Positions 36,060-45,092 of a stretch of DNA of 64,000 bases are shown here, one piece after another; position 1 is the stretch's first letter; every line of letters starts with the position of its first letter. The notes beneath the pieces are model-generated. The model saw only the letters and a list, made by a program, of their open reading frames with translations. It had not been told where the DNA came from and made no database searches. Source of the stretch: Aspidapion aeneum (Eukaryota; Arthropoda; Insecta; Coleoptera; Brentidae); the NCBI GenBank assembly GCA_963576565.1, contig OY755047.1:33152851-33216850 (forward strand), in the 5' to 3' direction. The translations under genes were made by a program, and so were the position numbers.

Positions 36060-36680
36060 TCGTGCCTTGACTTGATGCTTGCTTTCCTTTTATACCCTGA
36101 GGTACAACCCTCTCGTTTCAAAAACCAGCAGCACTACGCCATCATGCTTGCATTACACTTCCCTAAAAACCTCTTTTCCAACTTAGCGATGTCTTTATGA
36201 AACTGTGCCCGTATTCGTCCTAGCCTGCTCCTAAATTTTCAGGAAAGAAGTCCAGATGCGAGTGAAGGAAGTGCATTTTAAGGGACATGTTACATCCTCG
36301 ACCTGAGCGACATAATCACTTTACACACGTTTTGGAATGCAAACCAAGCTCGTTTTTCTTTTTGATTCAGGTGTTCAATAAACGTCAAATCTTGAAAAAT
36401 TTGTCTAATCTGGGGCCCCACAAAAAACAACTTCCTTGATTTTAGCCTCACTAAAACGAGGAAATTTAGTATTCAAAAATATGAATGCGTCGCCTGTTTT
36501 GTCCAGTGCTTTTACAAACTGTTTGATCAATCCAAGTTTAATGTGCAAAGGCGGCAAGTAAATATCGTGGGCTGAATGCAATAGTTGGGTAACTCGATTT
36601 TTGTAGTTTTGAAAAAATCGATAAAATGTAATTGGTAGTATAAAAGGAGTCGCCCGGAAAAGGGTTGTTTGCACAATATG
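36060..36680 (-). pseudogene. Decayed copy of an unidentified multicopy arthropod protein
   Basis: The open piece 36674-36405 (89 codons) contains HSAHDIYLPPLHIKLGLIKQ, then FVKALDKTGDAFIFL and KFPRFSEAKIKE, with well-formed codon structure. Further along the minus strand, in other frames, LKMHFLHSHLDFFPENLG-like and CWFLKREG-like pieces can be read to about 36100. They look like the same protein continued. I recall a frequently repeated, uncharacterised arthropod protein with this combination, but cannot name it and do not know its function. Its repeated nature would fit a transposon-borne or capture-prone gene. It is clearly broken here. Confidence 0.5.
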
Positions 36681-37859
36681 AGATAATTTTTATTTTTAGG
36701 GTTTACACAGTTGTCTTCTTATATAAAATAAAAAGATCAGAAAATAGAGAAAGACATACTGGTATCTAAAGTTATCTATTTATAGCTCCAAAAAGGTTTA
36801 CATGTTTGAATTGTCTACTACATTTGCAGATAAACGTCGCCTTAGAATAATGTATTATCCAGCCTTTGCATTCGATAGCGCTTGATTCCCCCTCTCTCCA
36901 AAATGGCTTGCCACCTTGCTACAAATATTAATTAATTAATAATTAACACTAAACTCTCCAGGCTCTCAGAAATAATGATGTTAAGGCCAAAAAAAATCCA
37001 TTATATCTCACCAAACTATCGAAAAGCAGTAAATATAGGTAGGGGGTCTCCCGAAAATGGGGGGTAATGGGGAAAACGGAGTTCATATTTGGATTCAGTT
37101 TACATAAGAATCGGTAAGAATGGTGTCAGAGCCGATTTTCATGCAGACCAGTGTTATCCAATTTTTATAAAATTTTTGCTTAAGGCACCTTTTCTTTTTG
37201 TTTTTACCAAACATTTACGTCAAAGCCGTAATTTTTTTAGAAATCCATCCAAACTTAAAAAAAAAGTATTTTAATTTTTTTTGTAGTGTTATTCTAGTTT
37301 TAATTTCTGTTTTCTTTATCTTTATGTATGTTAAGTCAAAGATTATAGAATATAATAGTGTTAAGTCATTTCACACGTCACCTCCCCCACTCCACTACAA
37401 GGTCAAGTTTGATTCTGTCCGCCATCTTGGATTTGAAAAGTTTGGCAAAGATGTATTATTTATTCTTATCATTAAAAAGCATGATCATGATTCGTTTTAT
37501 TTTATTAAAGGAAATGAATTAAGACAAAATTGGGAAGGCAATCGTATAAATTGGTAAAACAATGTGGCAAAAAATTTTTTTAGGGAACGTTAAACCGATT
37601 TTAGATAATGATTGATAACTCATTGGGCTTGACGAAAATAGGCTTAGCTTTTTTAAAAATTTTAAAAACATTCTAAGCATTTTTTAAAACATACAAGAAT
37701 AAATGAACTTCTTTGCAGGGTCATGTTTGATTCTGTGTTCCATCTAGGAATTTAATACGGCAGGCAAAAATTTATTTTTGCCAAATGCCAAAATGATGAA
37801 AAACATTTTTTTCGTTGTTTTCGCCCACCCGATATACCTACAATTTTCCCATTATCTTT
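36681..37859. other. AT-rich non-coding stretch
   Basis: No gene is supported. Open frames at 37089-37274 and 37198-37557 overlap and are low-complexity. Confidence 0.4.
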
Positions 37860-37879
37860 AGTTGTTAAGGGTGACGGAA

Positions 37880-38165
37880 CAAAGATCGAAAGACAAAAGA
37901 TCAAAAGACAAAAGATCGAATACAAAAGATCGAAAAACAAAAGATCGAAAAGACAAAAGATCGAAATACAAAAGGTCGAAAAGACAAAAGATCGAAACCA
38001 CAAAAGATCGAAAAACAAAAGATCGAAACTTCAAAAGATCGTAAAACAAAAGATCAAAAATGCAAAAGATCGAAAATACAAAAGATCGAAAAACAAAAGA
38101 TCGAAAGACAAAAGAATGAAAGTACAGAAGATCGAAAGTACAAAAGATTGAAAGACAAAAGATCA
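37880..38165 (+). repeat. Tandem array of CAAAAGATCGAAA units, left arm
   Basis: More than 20 units of about 12-14 bp with the consensus ACAAAAGATCGAAA and small length variations. A short continuation occurs at 38297-38345. Open frames translated from this stretch on both strands are repeat artefacts. Confidence 0.9.
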
Positions 38166-38600
38166 AAATAGCGCGTTTTAAAATATGGATTTCCTGATTT
38201 CTTTTCCGGGATCCTAGAGGATGTATAACTAAATTGAACCGAACCGAACCGGTTCGTCTATGGGGTCTCTTTTCTAACATATTAAAAAAAAACTAAAGTA
38301 CAAAAGATCGAAAGTACAAAAGATCGAAAGACAAAAGATTAAAACAGCGCGTTTGAAAATATCGCTATTACATTTTCACGATTTTTTTCCGGGATCCTAG
38401 AGGGTGTGTAACTAAACCGAACCGAACCGAACCGAATCGACTATAAGGTCTCTTTCTAACAAATGTTTAAAAAAAAAAAACGTTCCTGACATGTTTCCCG
38501 AGATCCTACAGGGTGTAAAACCAAACCGAACCAAACCGGTTCGGTTCGGTTCGGTTACACACCCTCTAGGATCCCGGGAAGGAAATCAGGATAGTTTTTT
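38166..38600. repeat. Internal repeats with CCGAACC runs
   Basis: Three related blocks start near 38166, 38340 and 38488, each with CCGGGATCCTAGAGG-like and ACTAAACCGAACCGAACC-like sequence. The third is followed by its own inverted copy (GGTTCGGTTCGGTTCGG near 38540-38557, then ACACCCTCTAGGATCCCGGG). The result is a hairpin centre for the whole element. Confidence 0.75.
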
Positions 38601-38759
38601 TTTTTTAAATATGATTGAATTTAAATTTTAAGTATGGCAAGCCATTGGTTTATTTAACGGTTAGGTAATTTTACCTTGCCTGACCTTGCCTAAACTTTTT
38701 ATGTGAATATACCTATGCAAACATGATACGCGTCATTTTGTATATTTCGATCTCATTTA

Positions 38760-38922
38760 CTTGCGATTTTTTTCGATCTTTTGTTTTCTGATATTTTGTG
38801 TTTCGATCTTTTGCCTTTCGATCTTTTGTCTTTCGATCTTTTGTACTTTCGATCTTTTGTATTTTGGATCTTTTGCCTTTTCGATCTTTTGTTTTTCGAT
38901 ATTTTGTCTTGCGATCTTTGTT
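38760..38922 (-). repeat. Tandem array of CAAAAGATCGAAA units, right arm (inverted)
   Basis: About 12 units of TTTCGATCTTTTGTC-type sequence, the reverse complement of the left array, ending at the right terminal repeat of the 37870-38930 element. Confidence 0.9.
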
Positions 38923-39009
38923 CCGCCACCAGTTGTTAAGCCTCCTTCCCCAAAATCACCCCTGCTAATTTATTTTCATGGACGCACCCCCAGTACAGTA
39001 GAATTTTGA

Positions 39010-39250
39010 TGATCTATACATGAGTGAGTGAGTGATTGGCAATTTCGACTTTTTTTGAAATTTCGTCATTACTTTACACATGGAGAGATTGTTAACTCTA
39101 TGAAGATCTACGACTGTGCAAAGTTTGAGTTTCGTAGCTCATTCCAAAGTAGATCTTTAGGTAGGTCAAAAATATGGGCTGAAATGCTTCAAGAAAAGAT
39201 GGTACAGCAGTTTACGCCGCGAACTTGACCAGGCATTGCGGTGCCGTCAG
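39010..39250 (+). repeat. Interspersed repeat family R240, copy 2
   Basis: Reverse-complement match to 18430-18700, including GATCTACGACTGTGCAAAG, the GAGTTTCGTAGCTCATTCC block and CAGCAGTTTACGCCGCG. It is non-coding. Confidence 0.6.
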
Positions 39251-40408
39251 ATCTTATTTCAGACCAACCCCTTTGGAATTTATAAGCAGCCCCCGAGTTT
39301 TCTTAAAGATAAGTACAATTTAAATCTCAGGCAGAAAAGCGGCCCTTAGGAACAGGAAATAAAGAACATAACCGTACTTTGTTGACTTTTTGTTTAGTGT
39401 TATTTTCTGTTTTTAGAGGGCGAAGTGGCACATTCATAGCTTTAGTTTTTTCAATTGTCCCAAATTAGGTCTTTTTAAGCCTACATTTAGTTGTGTGGAG
39501 AGTGTTCATCGCTTTGGTGTTCTTTTCTCGTTTTTTACTAATCTTATATAACCCAATCTGTGGTCTTTTGTGGTTTAACTTACTTCAGGGCCATGGGAAT
39601 CCTAGGACATTAGTAATTAGCTTACAGTGAAATTTACTGTAAATTTATTCATTTTGAGAATATTATAATCTTAGGCAGGGACAATGCCAGTGGGGACCAG
39701 TGAGAATGATAGGCCTTATGCAGGCATGTTTGGGGTAAGTGTATCAATAATTCATTTTATTATTTATCATAATTTTGTTCTTAATTTTAGTCTAGATTTT
39801 AATCTGACAGGTATCTAGGTATCACTGTCACTCTCAAGGTGACTTACTCCCTTTCTTGTCGAAGTTAAACCAAAAAGCCATTTTCCTCGCCGTAACTACA
39901 AGCGGTAACCTGGTTACTCGTTTTCTGTTTTTCTTCCCTGAATTAAATTATTCAAGGTCTGGAAAATTTTCATATTTTCTTTGCATTGCATAAATAAGTT
40001 TTTATAATTTTGATATCTTCAAAAATAAGAAAGATACTTGTTAAGCTTTAGAAAATAAATGGATCTATAACAGATCTGATACCTTCCTAGCTTCCTTCCT
40101 AGCTAGTCTATTAGCACAAGTGAAGCTATGGTAATCAGCCTTTAAAACAGTTTTTTGTAAATATCTCAGAAACTAAAGCTCCTATGAAGTTTTTAGTTAT
40201 GACACAAATTATTGAGCCAAATGTAGTCTACTTACTGTATTCCGAAAATCTCATATTGATGTAATGGTCTATTAAAAAGTTAGAGTGTCAAACACTATTT
40301 GTCCTGAAAATTTTATGAAAATCGGTTCAGCGGTTTAGGAGCTATCATGTTTCAGACAGATATACATACACACATACAGACAGACATCATGACGATATTG
40401 CTAGGATA
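39251..40408. other. Non-coding stretch
   Basis: I see no gene. Near 40320-40390 the words GGTTCAGCGGTTTAGGAGC and ACATACACACATACAGACAG belong to a kind of interspersed repeat end common in insects, directly beside hAT-like element A. Confidence 0.4.
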
Positions 40409-40416
40409 GGTCAAAC

Positions 40417-40934
40417 CAAGGGGTGAACAGCTAACCCAAAATGTGTACACCGATTGTGAAAATCCACAATCTTTTGCTAAGATTGTGTAAAGATTGTGAG
40501 GGATTGTGGTAAGATTGTGAAAGATTGTGGAGGACTGTGCAGGCGGCGTAGCGTGCCTGAAGGGGGGGGGGGCGACAGCCCATCAAAATTCTTGCAATCA
40601 AAAAACAAAAAAAAAAGGTCATCATGTCTATAGTTTCCTTTGCCGCCCTCTTAAATTACCGTTACCGACCCTGCTACCTCCTGCATCCTCGGGGCGGGAG
40701 GGCGACGAACCCCTCGCGCCCCCCCCCACGCTATACCACTTGGACTGTAGTAAGATTGTGAGGGATTGGGAGGGGTTGTGTAAAGATTGTGAGGGCTTGT
40801 GAAGGATTGTGGTAAGATTGTGAAGGATTGTGACAGATTGTGGGTGATTGGGAGGGATTGTGTAAAGATTGTGAAGGATTGTGAACAGATTGTGAGAAAT
40901 GTGTAGACCGATTGTGAGAGCGGTTCACCCCTCG
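40417..40934. mobile_element. hAT-like non-autonomous element A with GATTGTG satellite core
   Basis: 518 bp. The left end is CAAGGGGTGAACAGCT and the right end, as complement, CGAGGGGTGAACCGCT. Perfect 8-bp target duplications GGTCAAAC lie at 40409-40416 and 40935-40942. Inside the ends come ACCCAAAATGTGTACACCGA and then runs of GATTGTGAAG / GATTGTGAGG units, a central unique block (about 40535-40735, with TCATCATGTCTATAG), and a second satellite run. Eight-bp duplications are the hallmark of hAT transposons (also P elements). It encodes no transposase. Confidence 0.8.
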
Positions 40935-40942
40935 GGTCAAAC

Positions 40943-41747
40943 TCTAGCCATTGCTGTGTGGGCTAGGAAGGTAAAAAGTCATAAAATATAAACTAAAGTA
41001 AAAAACTTATTCAAAAGATTAATTATAATCTTGAAAATAAATTTTTGTGTGTAGCTTTTTTTGCTTTTGTTCGGTAGTATACCTTACTGTCCCTAAATTG
41101 ACAGTTTTAAAAACTTTTAGGGACACTAGTATTTATACCCTAACTGCATAGTTTATTGTAATAGTTTAGACCCTACATGTAAGATTTAAGCAGTGTATGT
41201 ACTCCATTTAATGAGAGAAGCAGCACACTTGGTATGGATAGACATGAGACTTCCCCGAACATTTTATGAAGGGGAACCAACCCCCAATGCTGGCAGGGAG
41301 GGTGTTTCCCTTCCCTTAAACATGCCTTTTGACAGTTTTTTGGTAATAACTCAAATACTGTCAACTTGTCAAAAAATCATTTTTCGAAAAGACAAAATTT
41401 TATTTCCATTGATGTAGGTTCCTAAGTCCCCTCTAAAAGCAGTGGCGCACATAATCTAAATTTTTGTTTTTTCTTTTGGTATTTTTTATCTTTAACACAT
41501 TGTTTTCCTCCAAAAAGTACTTTTCATTTAAAACCCCATTGTATACAGTTATATATATTATATAAATTAGATATATATTTTAAAAACACCCTCTTCTAAA
41601 GGAATAAATGTGTTTCTAGGAATCTTAAAAATCAATTAAAAATAACATAATTTTTGCAACTCAGTAAATATGAATTTAAGGTGAGTACACAATGATTGGG
41701 GCTGTGGGGGAGATTGCCCTCACCCCTACTTTATATTTATATATATA
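40943..41747. other. Non-coding stretch
   Basis: No gene is supported. A GAAGGGGAACCA...CCCC word (about 41268-41290) recurs near 59978-59992, suggesting another interspersed repeat. Confidence 0.4.
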
Positions 41748-41755
41748 TAAAACTC

Positions 41756-42302
41756 AGAGGGGTGAACAGCTAACCCAAAATGTGTACACTGATTGTGAAA
41801 ATTTACAATCTTTTGCTAAGATTGTGTAAAGATTGTGAGGGATTGTGGTAAGATTGTGAGAAATGTGTACACCGATTGTGAGAGCTATTTACAGGGATTG
41901 TGGAGGACTGTGCAGCGGTGTAGCGGGCCGGAAGGGGTGAGGGGGCGACAGCCCATCAAAAATTCTTGTGACCAAACCAAAAAAAAAACAACAAAAAAAA
42001 GGTCATCATGTCTATAGCTTCCTTTGCAAGGGATTGTGAAGGACTGTGGTAAAATTGTGAAAGATTGTGAGGGATTGTTTGGGACAGACTGTGTAAAGAT
42101 TGTGAAGGATTGCGGGATGAAGGATTGTGAAAGATTGTGAGTGATTGGGATGGATTGTGTAAAGATTGTGAGGGATTGTGAAGGATTGTGAGGGATTATG
42201 AAGGATTGTGGTAAGATTGTGACAGATTGTGAGTGATTGTGTAAAGATTGTGAAAGATTGTGAGAAATGTGTACACCGATTGTGAGAGCTGTTCACCCCT
42301 CG
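41756..42302. mobile_element. hAT-like non-autonomous element B with GATTGTG satellite core
   Basis: 547 bp, same family as A. The left end is AGAGGGGTGAACAGCT and the right end, as complement, CGAGGGGTGAACAGCT. Perfect 8-bp duplications TAAAACTC lie at 41748-41755 and 42303-42310. The central unique block is shorter than in A and C (it lacks the CCGTTACC...CTCGGGGCGG part), and the right satellite run is longer, showing copy-to-copy change in the array. Confidence 0.8.
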
Positions 42303-42310
42303 TAAAACTC

Positions 42311-42335
42311 CATTTCTCGAAAAATGGAGTTTTAA
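42311..42335. other. Spacer between elements B and C, part of a hairpin
   Basis: Only 25 bp separate the target duplications of B and C. With its flanks it forms an inverted repeat, AAAACTCCATTT and AAATGGAGTTTT, around TCTCGAA. Both insertions therefore landed at the shoulders of a small palindrome. Confidence 0.6.
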
Positions 42336-42852
42336 GTTAATACCGAGGGGTGAACAGCTAACCCAAAATGTGTACACTGATTGTGAAAATTCACACTGTT
42401 TTGCTAAGATTGTGAAAGATTGTGAGGGATTGTGGAGGACTGTGCAGCGGCGTAGCGTCCATGAAGGCCGGGGGGGGCCGACAGCTCATGAAAAATTCTT
42501 GCAACCAAAAAAAAAAAACAGGTCATCATGTCTAGTTTCCTTTGCTGCCCTCTTACTATACCGTTACCGGCCCTGCTACGTAATAACGATTACGGCGCTT
42601 CGGGCACCAATGGGGCCCAGTACCCTCGGGGCGGGGGGCAACGAACCCCCCCCCCTAAGCCACTGGGACTGTGGTAAGATTGTGAGGGATTGTGAAGGCC
42701 TGTGGTAAGATTGTGAAAGATTGTGAGGGATTGTGAGGGATTGTGGTAAGATTGTGACAGATTGTGAGTGATTGGGACAGACTGTGTTAAGATTGTGAAG
42801 GATTGTGGGAAGATTGTGAGAAATGTGTACACCGATTGTGAGAGCTATTCAC

Positions 42853-43328
42853 TGTTATGCCCGCAGTAAGAAAAACGATAACTGCAATGGACTGTATATA
42901 TTTTAATTAATGAAAGCGCGAACAAACATAAATATATTGATATGAAATTACGAAATAATTAAAATGTCCATAGGTTAATTGTGGGTACCACACAACGGAA
43001 ATCAGAAACAAAGCACTCACCAGTTTGCAGCCAATTTCTCCACGTTCCAAGGGGCCCCTGTCTGGATCTAATGATGTCACCACGTAGCTGAAGGGCTGAA
43101 GTTTCTAGTTCTATGCTTCAGTACACCAAAATCGAGCACTTTCAAGTGTAGAAATTTGAAATAGTTGGAGAAAGTAAATTAACACGCCATTTCTCGAGGC
43201 GGTCGAAAAAGGATCTCCCTGATTCTTGGTGCGCATGTCCAAATGCGCGAAAAATGCACTCTGTCCGTCATCCAATTGTGTGGTTTTAAAATTAAAAACA
43301 ACCGCGAAATTTAGCGGGAGCTAACATA
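42853..43328 (-). repeat. BEL/Pao 3' LTR
   Basis: 476 bp. On the minus strand it starts TGTTAGCTCCCGC and ends GGGCATAACA, with TG...CA borders and a TGTTA/TAACA terminal inverted repeat. It is preceded by a purine-rich tract (GGAGGGCAGTTA, complement of about 43329-43340), the plus-strand primer expected beside a 3' LTR. Confidence 0.85.
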
Positions 43329-43557
43329 ACTGCCCTCCAAAACCCACAATTTTAGAATCTCAACCGGGCAGATATAGATACAAGAAAAATGATCGACCGA
43401 TAAATATAAATGAATGAAAACAGATAAGTATCGTAAGTTTATTTAGAGATAACGAAAACCCGAAAAAGTCAAAACAAACAAAAATTAAAAAAAAAATAAT
43501 AAAGATTTACCTATTGTAATAATTGACTTCAATAGGTAGAAAAAATTAAAATTACTT

Positions 43558-44824
43558 TTAATTCGGCAAGAGGCACAGTTTTACAACTGGCCGCTTGTAA
43601 ACACCGGTAACCGTTTGTACCGTCGCAACACGCACCTGACCGTCTCCGCCGGGATGCAGTTCGATGACCCGACCGACCGGCCATTTCAAAGGTGATTGGA
43701 TGTGATCACTTGTTATGATAACCAAATCATTTAATTTGATATTTGGGGACGAATCAGCCCACTTGTGTCGCTGTTGTAGCATATGCAAATACTCTATAGA
43801 ATACCGTTTCCAAAAATCATTATGTAGTTTTTGGATTAGTTGCCATCTCGAGAGCCGATTTAGGGGAACCTCGGACAAATCTGACTCCGGAATTTCTGAA
43901 GTATGGGGTTCAAGGGTCAAAAAATGCCCAGGGATAAGAGGTTGAAGATCGTGTGGGTCTGAAGAGGCAGGAGATAAAGGGCGACTAGTAAGTACGGCTT
44001 CTATGCGACATGTAAGGGTGGACATTTCCATGATGGACAACTTCTGGTCGCCGACTACTCGAACAAAGTGAGTTTTAAAACTTTTGACGCCAGCTTCTGC
44101 CAGGCCATTGAAATGTGGACTGAGAGGAGGTCCCAGATGCCAACGAATAGAAAGTCTGGTGGCCGCACTTCTTGCGTAATCAAGTAATTGGTTACGAAAC
44201 CCTATAAAATTACTGCCTTGATCTGACCAGCATTGCGTCACGCTTCCACGTCTGGAAATGAATCGATGGAATGCACCTACAAACCCTTCGGTGGACAGTT
44301 CCATGGTTAATTCCAAATGCACGCAATGTGTAGCCGTACAGACAAACACACAGACATACGATTTGAAAGCTTTACAACCACGGTAACGATGAGGAATCAC
44401 AAAGAAAGGTCCACAAAAGTCGATAGCTACACTCGAAAAAGGTTTAAGTTGATTGATTCGATGAGCGGGAAGTGAACTCATTATGGGCGGTCTATAGGGT
44501 TTAGGGTTGATTCTAAAACATTGCAAACACTTGGATATGGTTCTTTGAATTGCCCGTCTGGCAGATAATATCCAAAATTGCTGTAAAAGCAGATTATGTA
44601 ATGTTTTAAACTCAGGATGAAGGTATTGTCGATGAGTGGACTCGATAAGAAGAGTAGTTAAACGATGGTTTTGTCAGATTTTTGTAATCTGCCACCGACT
44701 CTAATCATCAAGAAAAGGTGAAAGTTTTCGGAAAAGTTTCGGTATTGGTTTATCCTTAGATAACGCGGAAAAAAGCTCAGAAAAACAAGAACCTTGAACG
44801 CGTTTGATAAGAAGGTATAACGCA
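43558..44824 (-). pseudogene. BEL/Pao integrase, broken upstream
   Basis: The open piece 44526-43558 (322 codons) contains the DDE catalytic core: AIDFCGPFFV (first Asp), CWSDQGSNFIG (second Asp) and FNGLAEAGVKSFK (Glu), followed by RWQLIQKLHNDFWKRYSIEY and a KWPVGRVIELHPG...VRVATVQT chromodomain-like C-terminus, all standard for BEL/Pao. Upstream (44824-44530) the zinc-binding N-terminal region is readable (LFRKLSPFLDD and later SKCLQCFRINPKPYRPP) but holds stop codons, including TAG near 44700. The Gypsy element separates it from the RNase H. Confidence 0.85.
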
Positions 44825-45092
44825 AATTAAGAGTTGATGACGTAGGGGGTAGTTTTTAAAAACACCCTTTATTATTCTCTGCTACAAAAAACTAATTATA
44901 ATTAATACAATTAAAATAGTGAGTACGATACTGATTTATTTCCAATAGTGTACATGCTTTTATACTAAATTATTTATAAGTTATAATAAAATATTGCTGA
45001 CAAATAAAACATAATTATTAAAATGCGGTTCTAACTATTTGTATATTCTGTAAGTTTCGTATTATGATACACGGGGTCAATGTAATGTAATT
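44825..45092 (-). repeat. Gypsy 3' LTR
   Basis: 268 bp, the partner of 52174-52441. The env stop codon (45077-45079) lies inside it, so the last residues of Env are encoded by LTR sequence. A purine-rich tract (CCAGGGGATGGAGA on the minus strand, about 45093-45106) lies immediately upstream as the plus-strand primer. Confidence 0.9.

Larger units (their letters stand above)
37870..38930. mobile_element. 1061-bp foldback element built of GATCGAAA arrays (MULE-like candidate)
   Basis: The termini are 19-bp inverted repeats, GGTGACGGAACAAAGATCG on the left and GGTGGCGGAACAAAGATCG (as complement) on the right, with one mismatch. The element is bordered by perfect 10-bp direct repeats AGTTGTTAAG (37860-37869 and 38931-38940). 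Inside each terminus lies a tandem array, in opposite orientation on the two sides. The centre holds repeated GGATCCTAGAGGGTGT and CCGAACCGAACC blocks with a palindrome near 38545. Target duplications of 9-10 bp are typical of Mutator-like elements, which is why I suggest that class. No transposase is present. Confidence 0.7.

Noticed and set aside
37858..38280. Open frames of 60-140 codons on both strands
   Set aside because: They translate the 12-14 bp GATCGAAA array in phase and give repetitive peptides; there is no domain and both strands are equally open.
41193..41417. 74-codon ORF as a possible exon
   Set aside because: A GGGGAACCA repeat lies within it, overlapping frames are open on the other strand, and no splice sites or known motif support it.
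40440..42840. GATTGTG arrays as a CRISPR-like array
   Set aside because: The units are contiguous tandem repeats of varying length with no regular repeat-spacer alternation, inside elements with terminal repeats in a eukaryotic genome.
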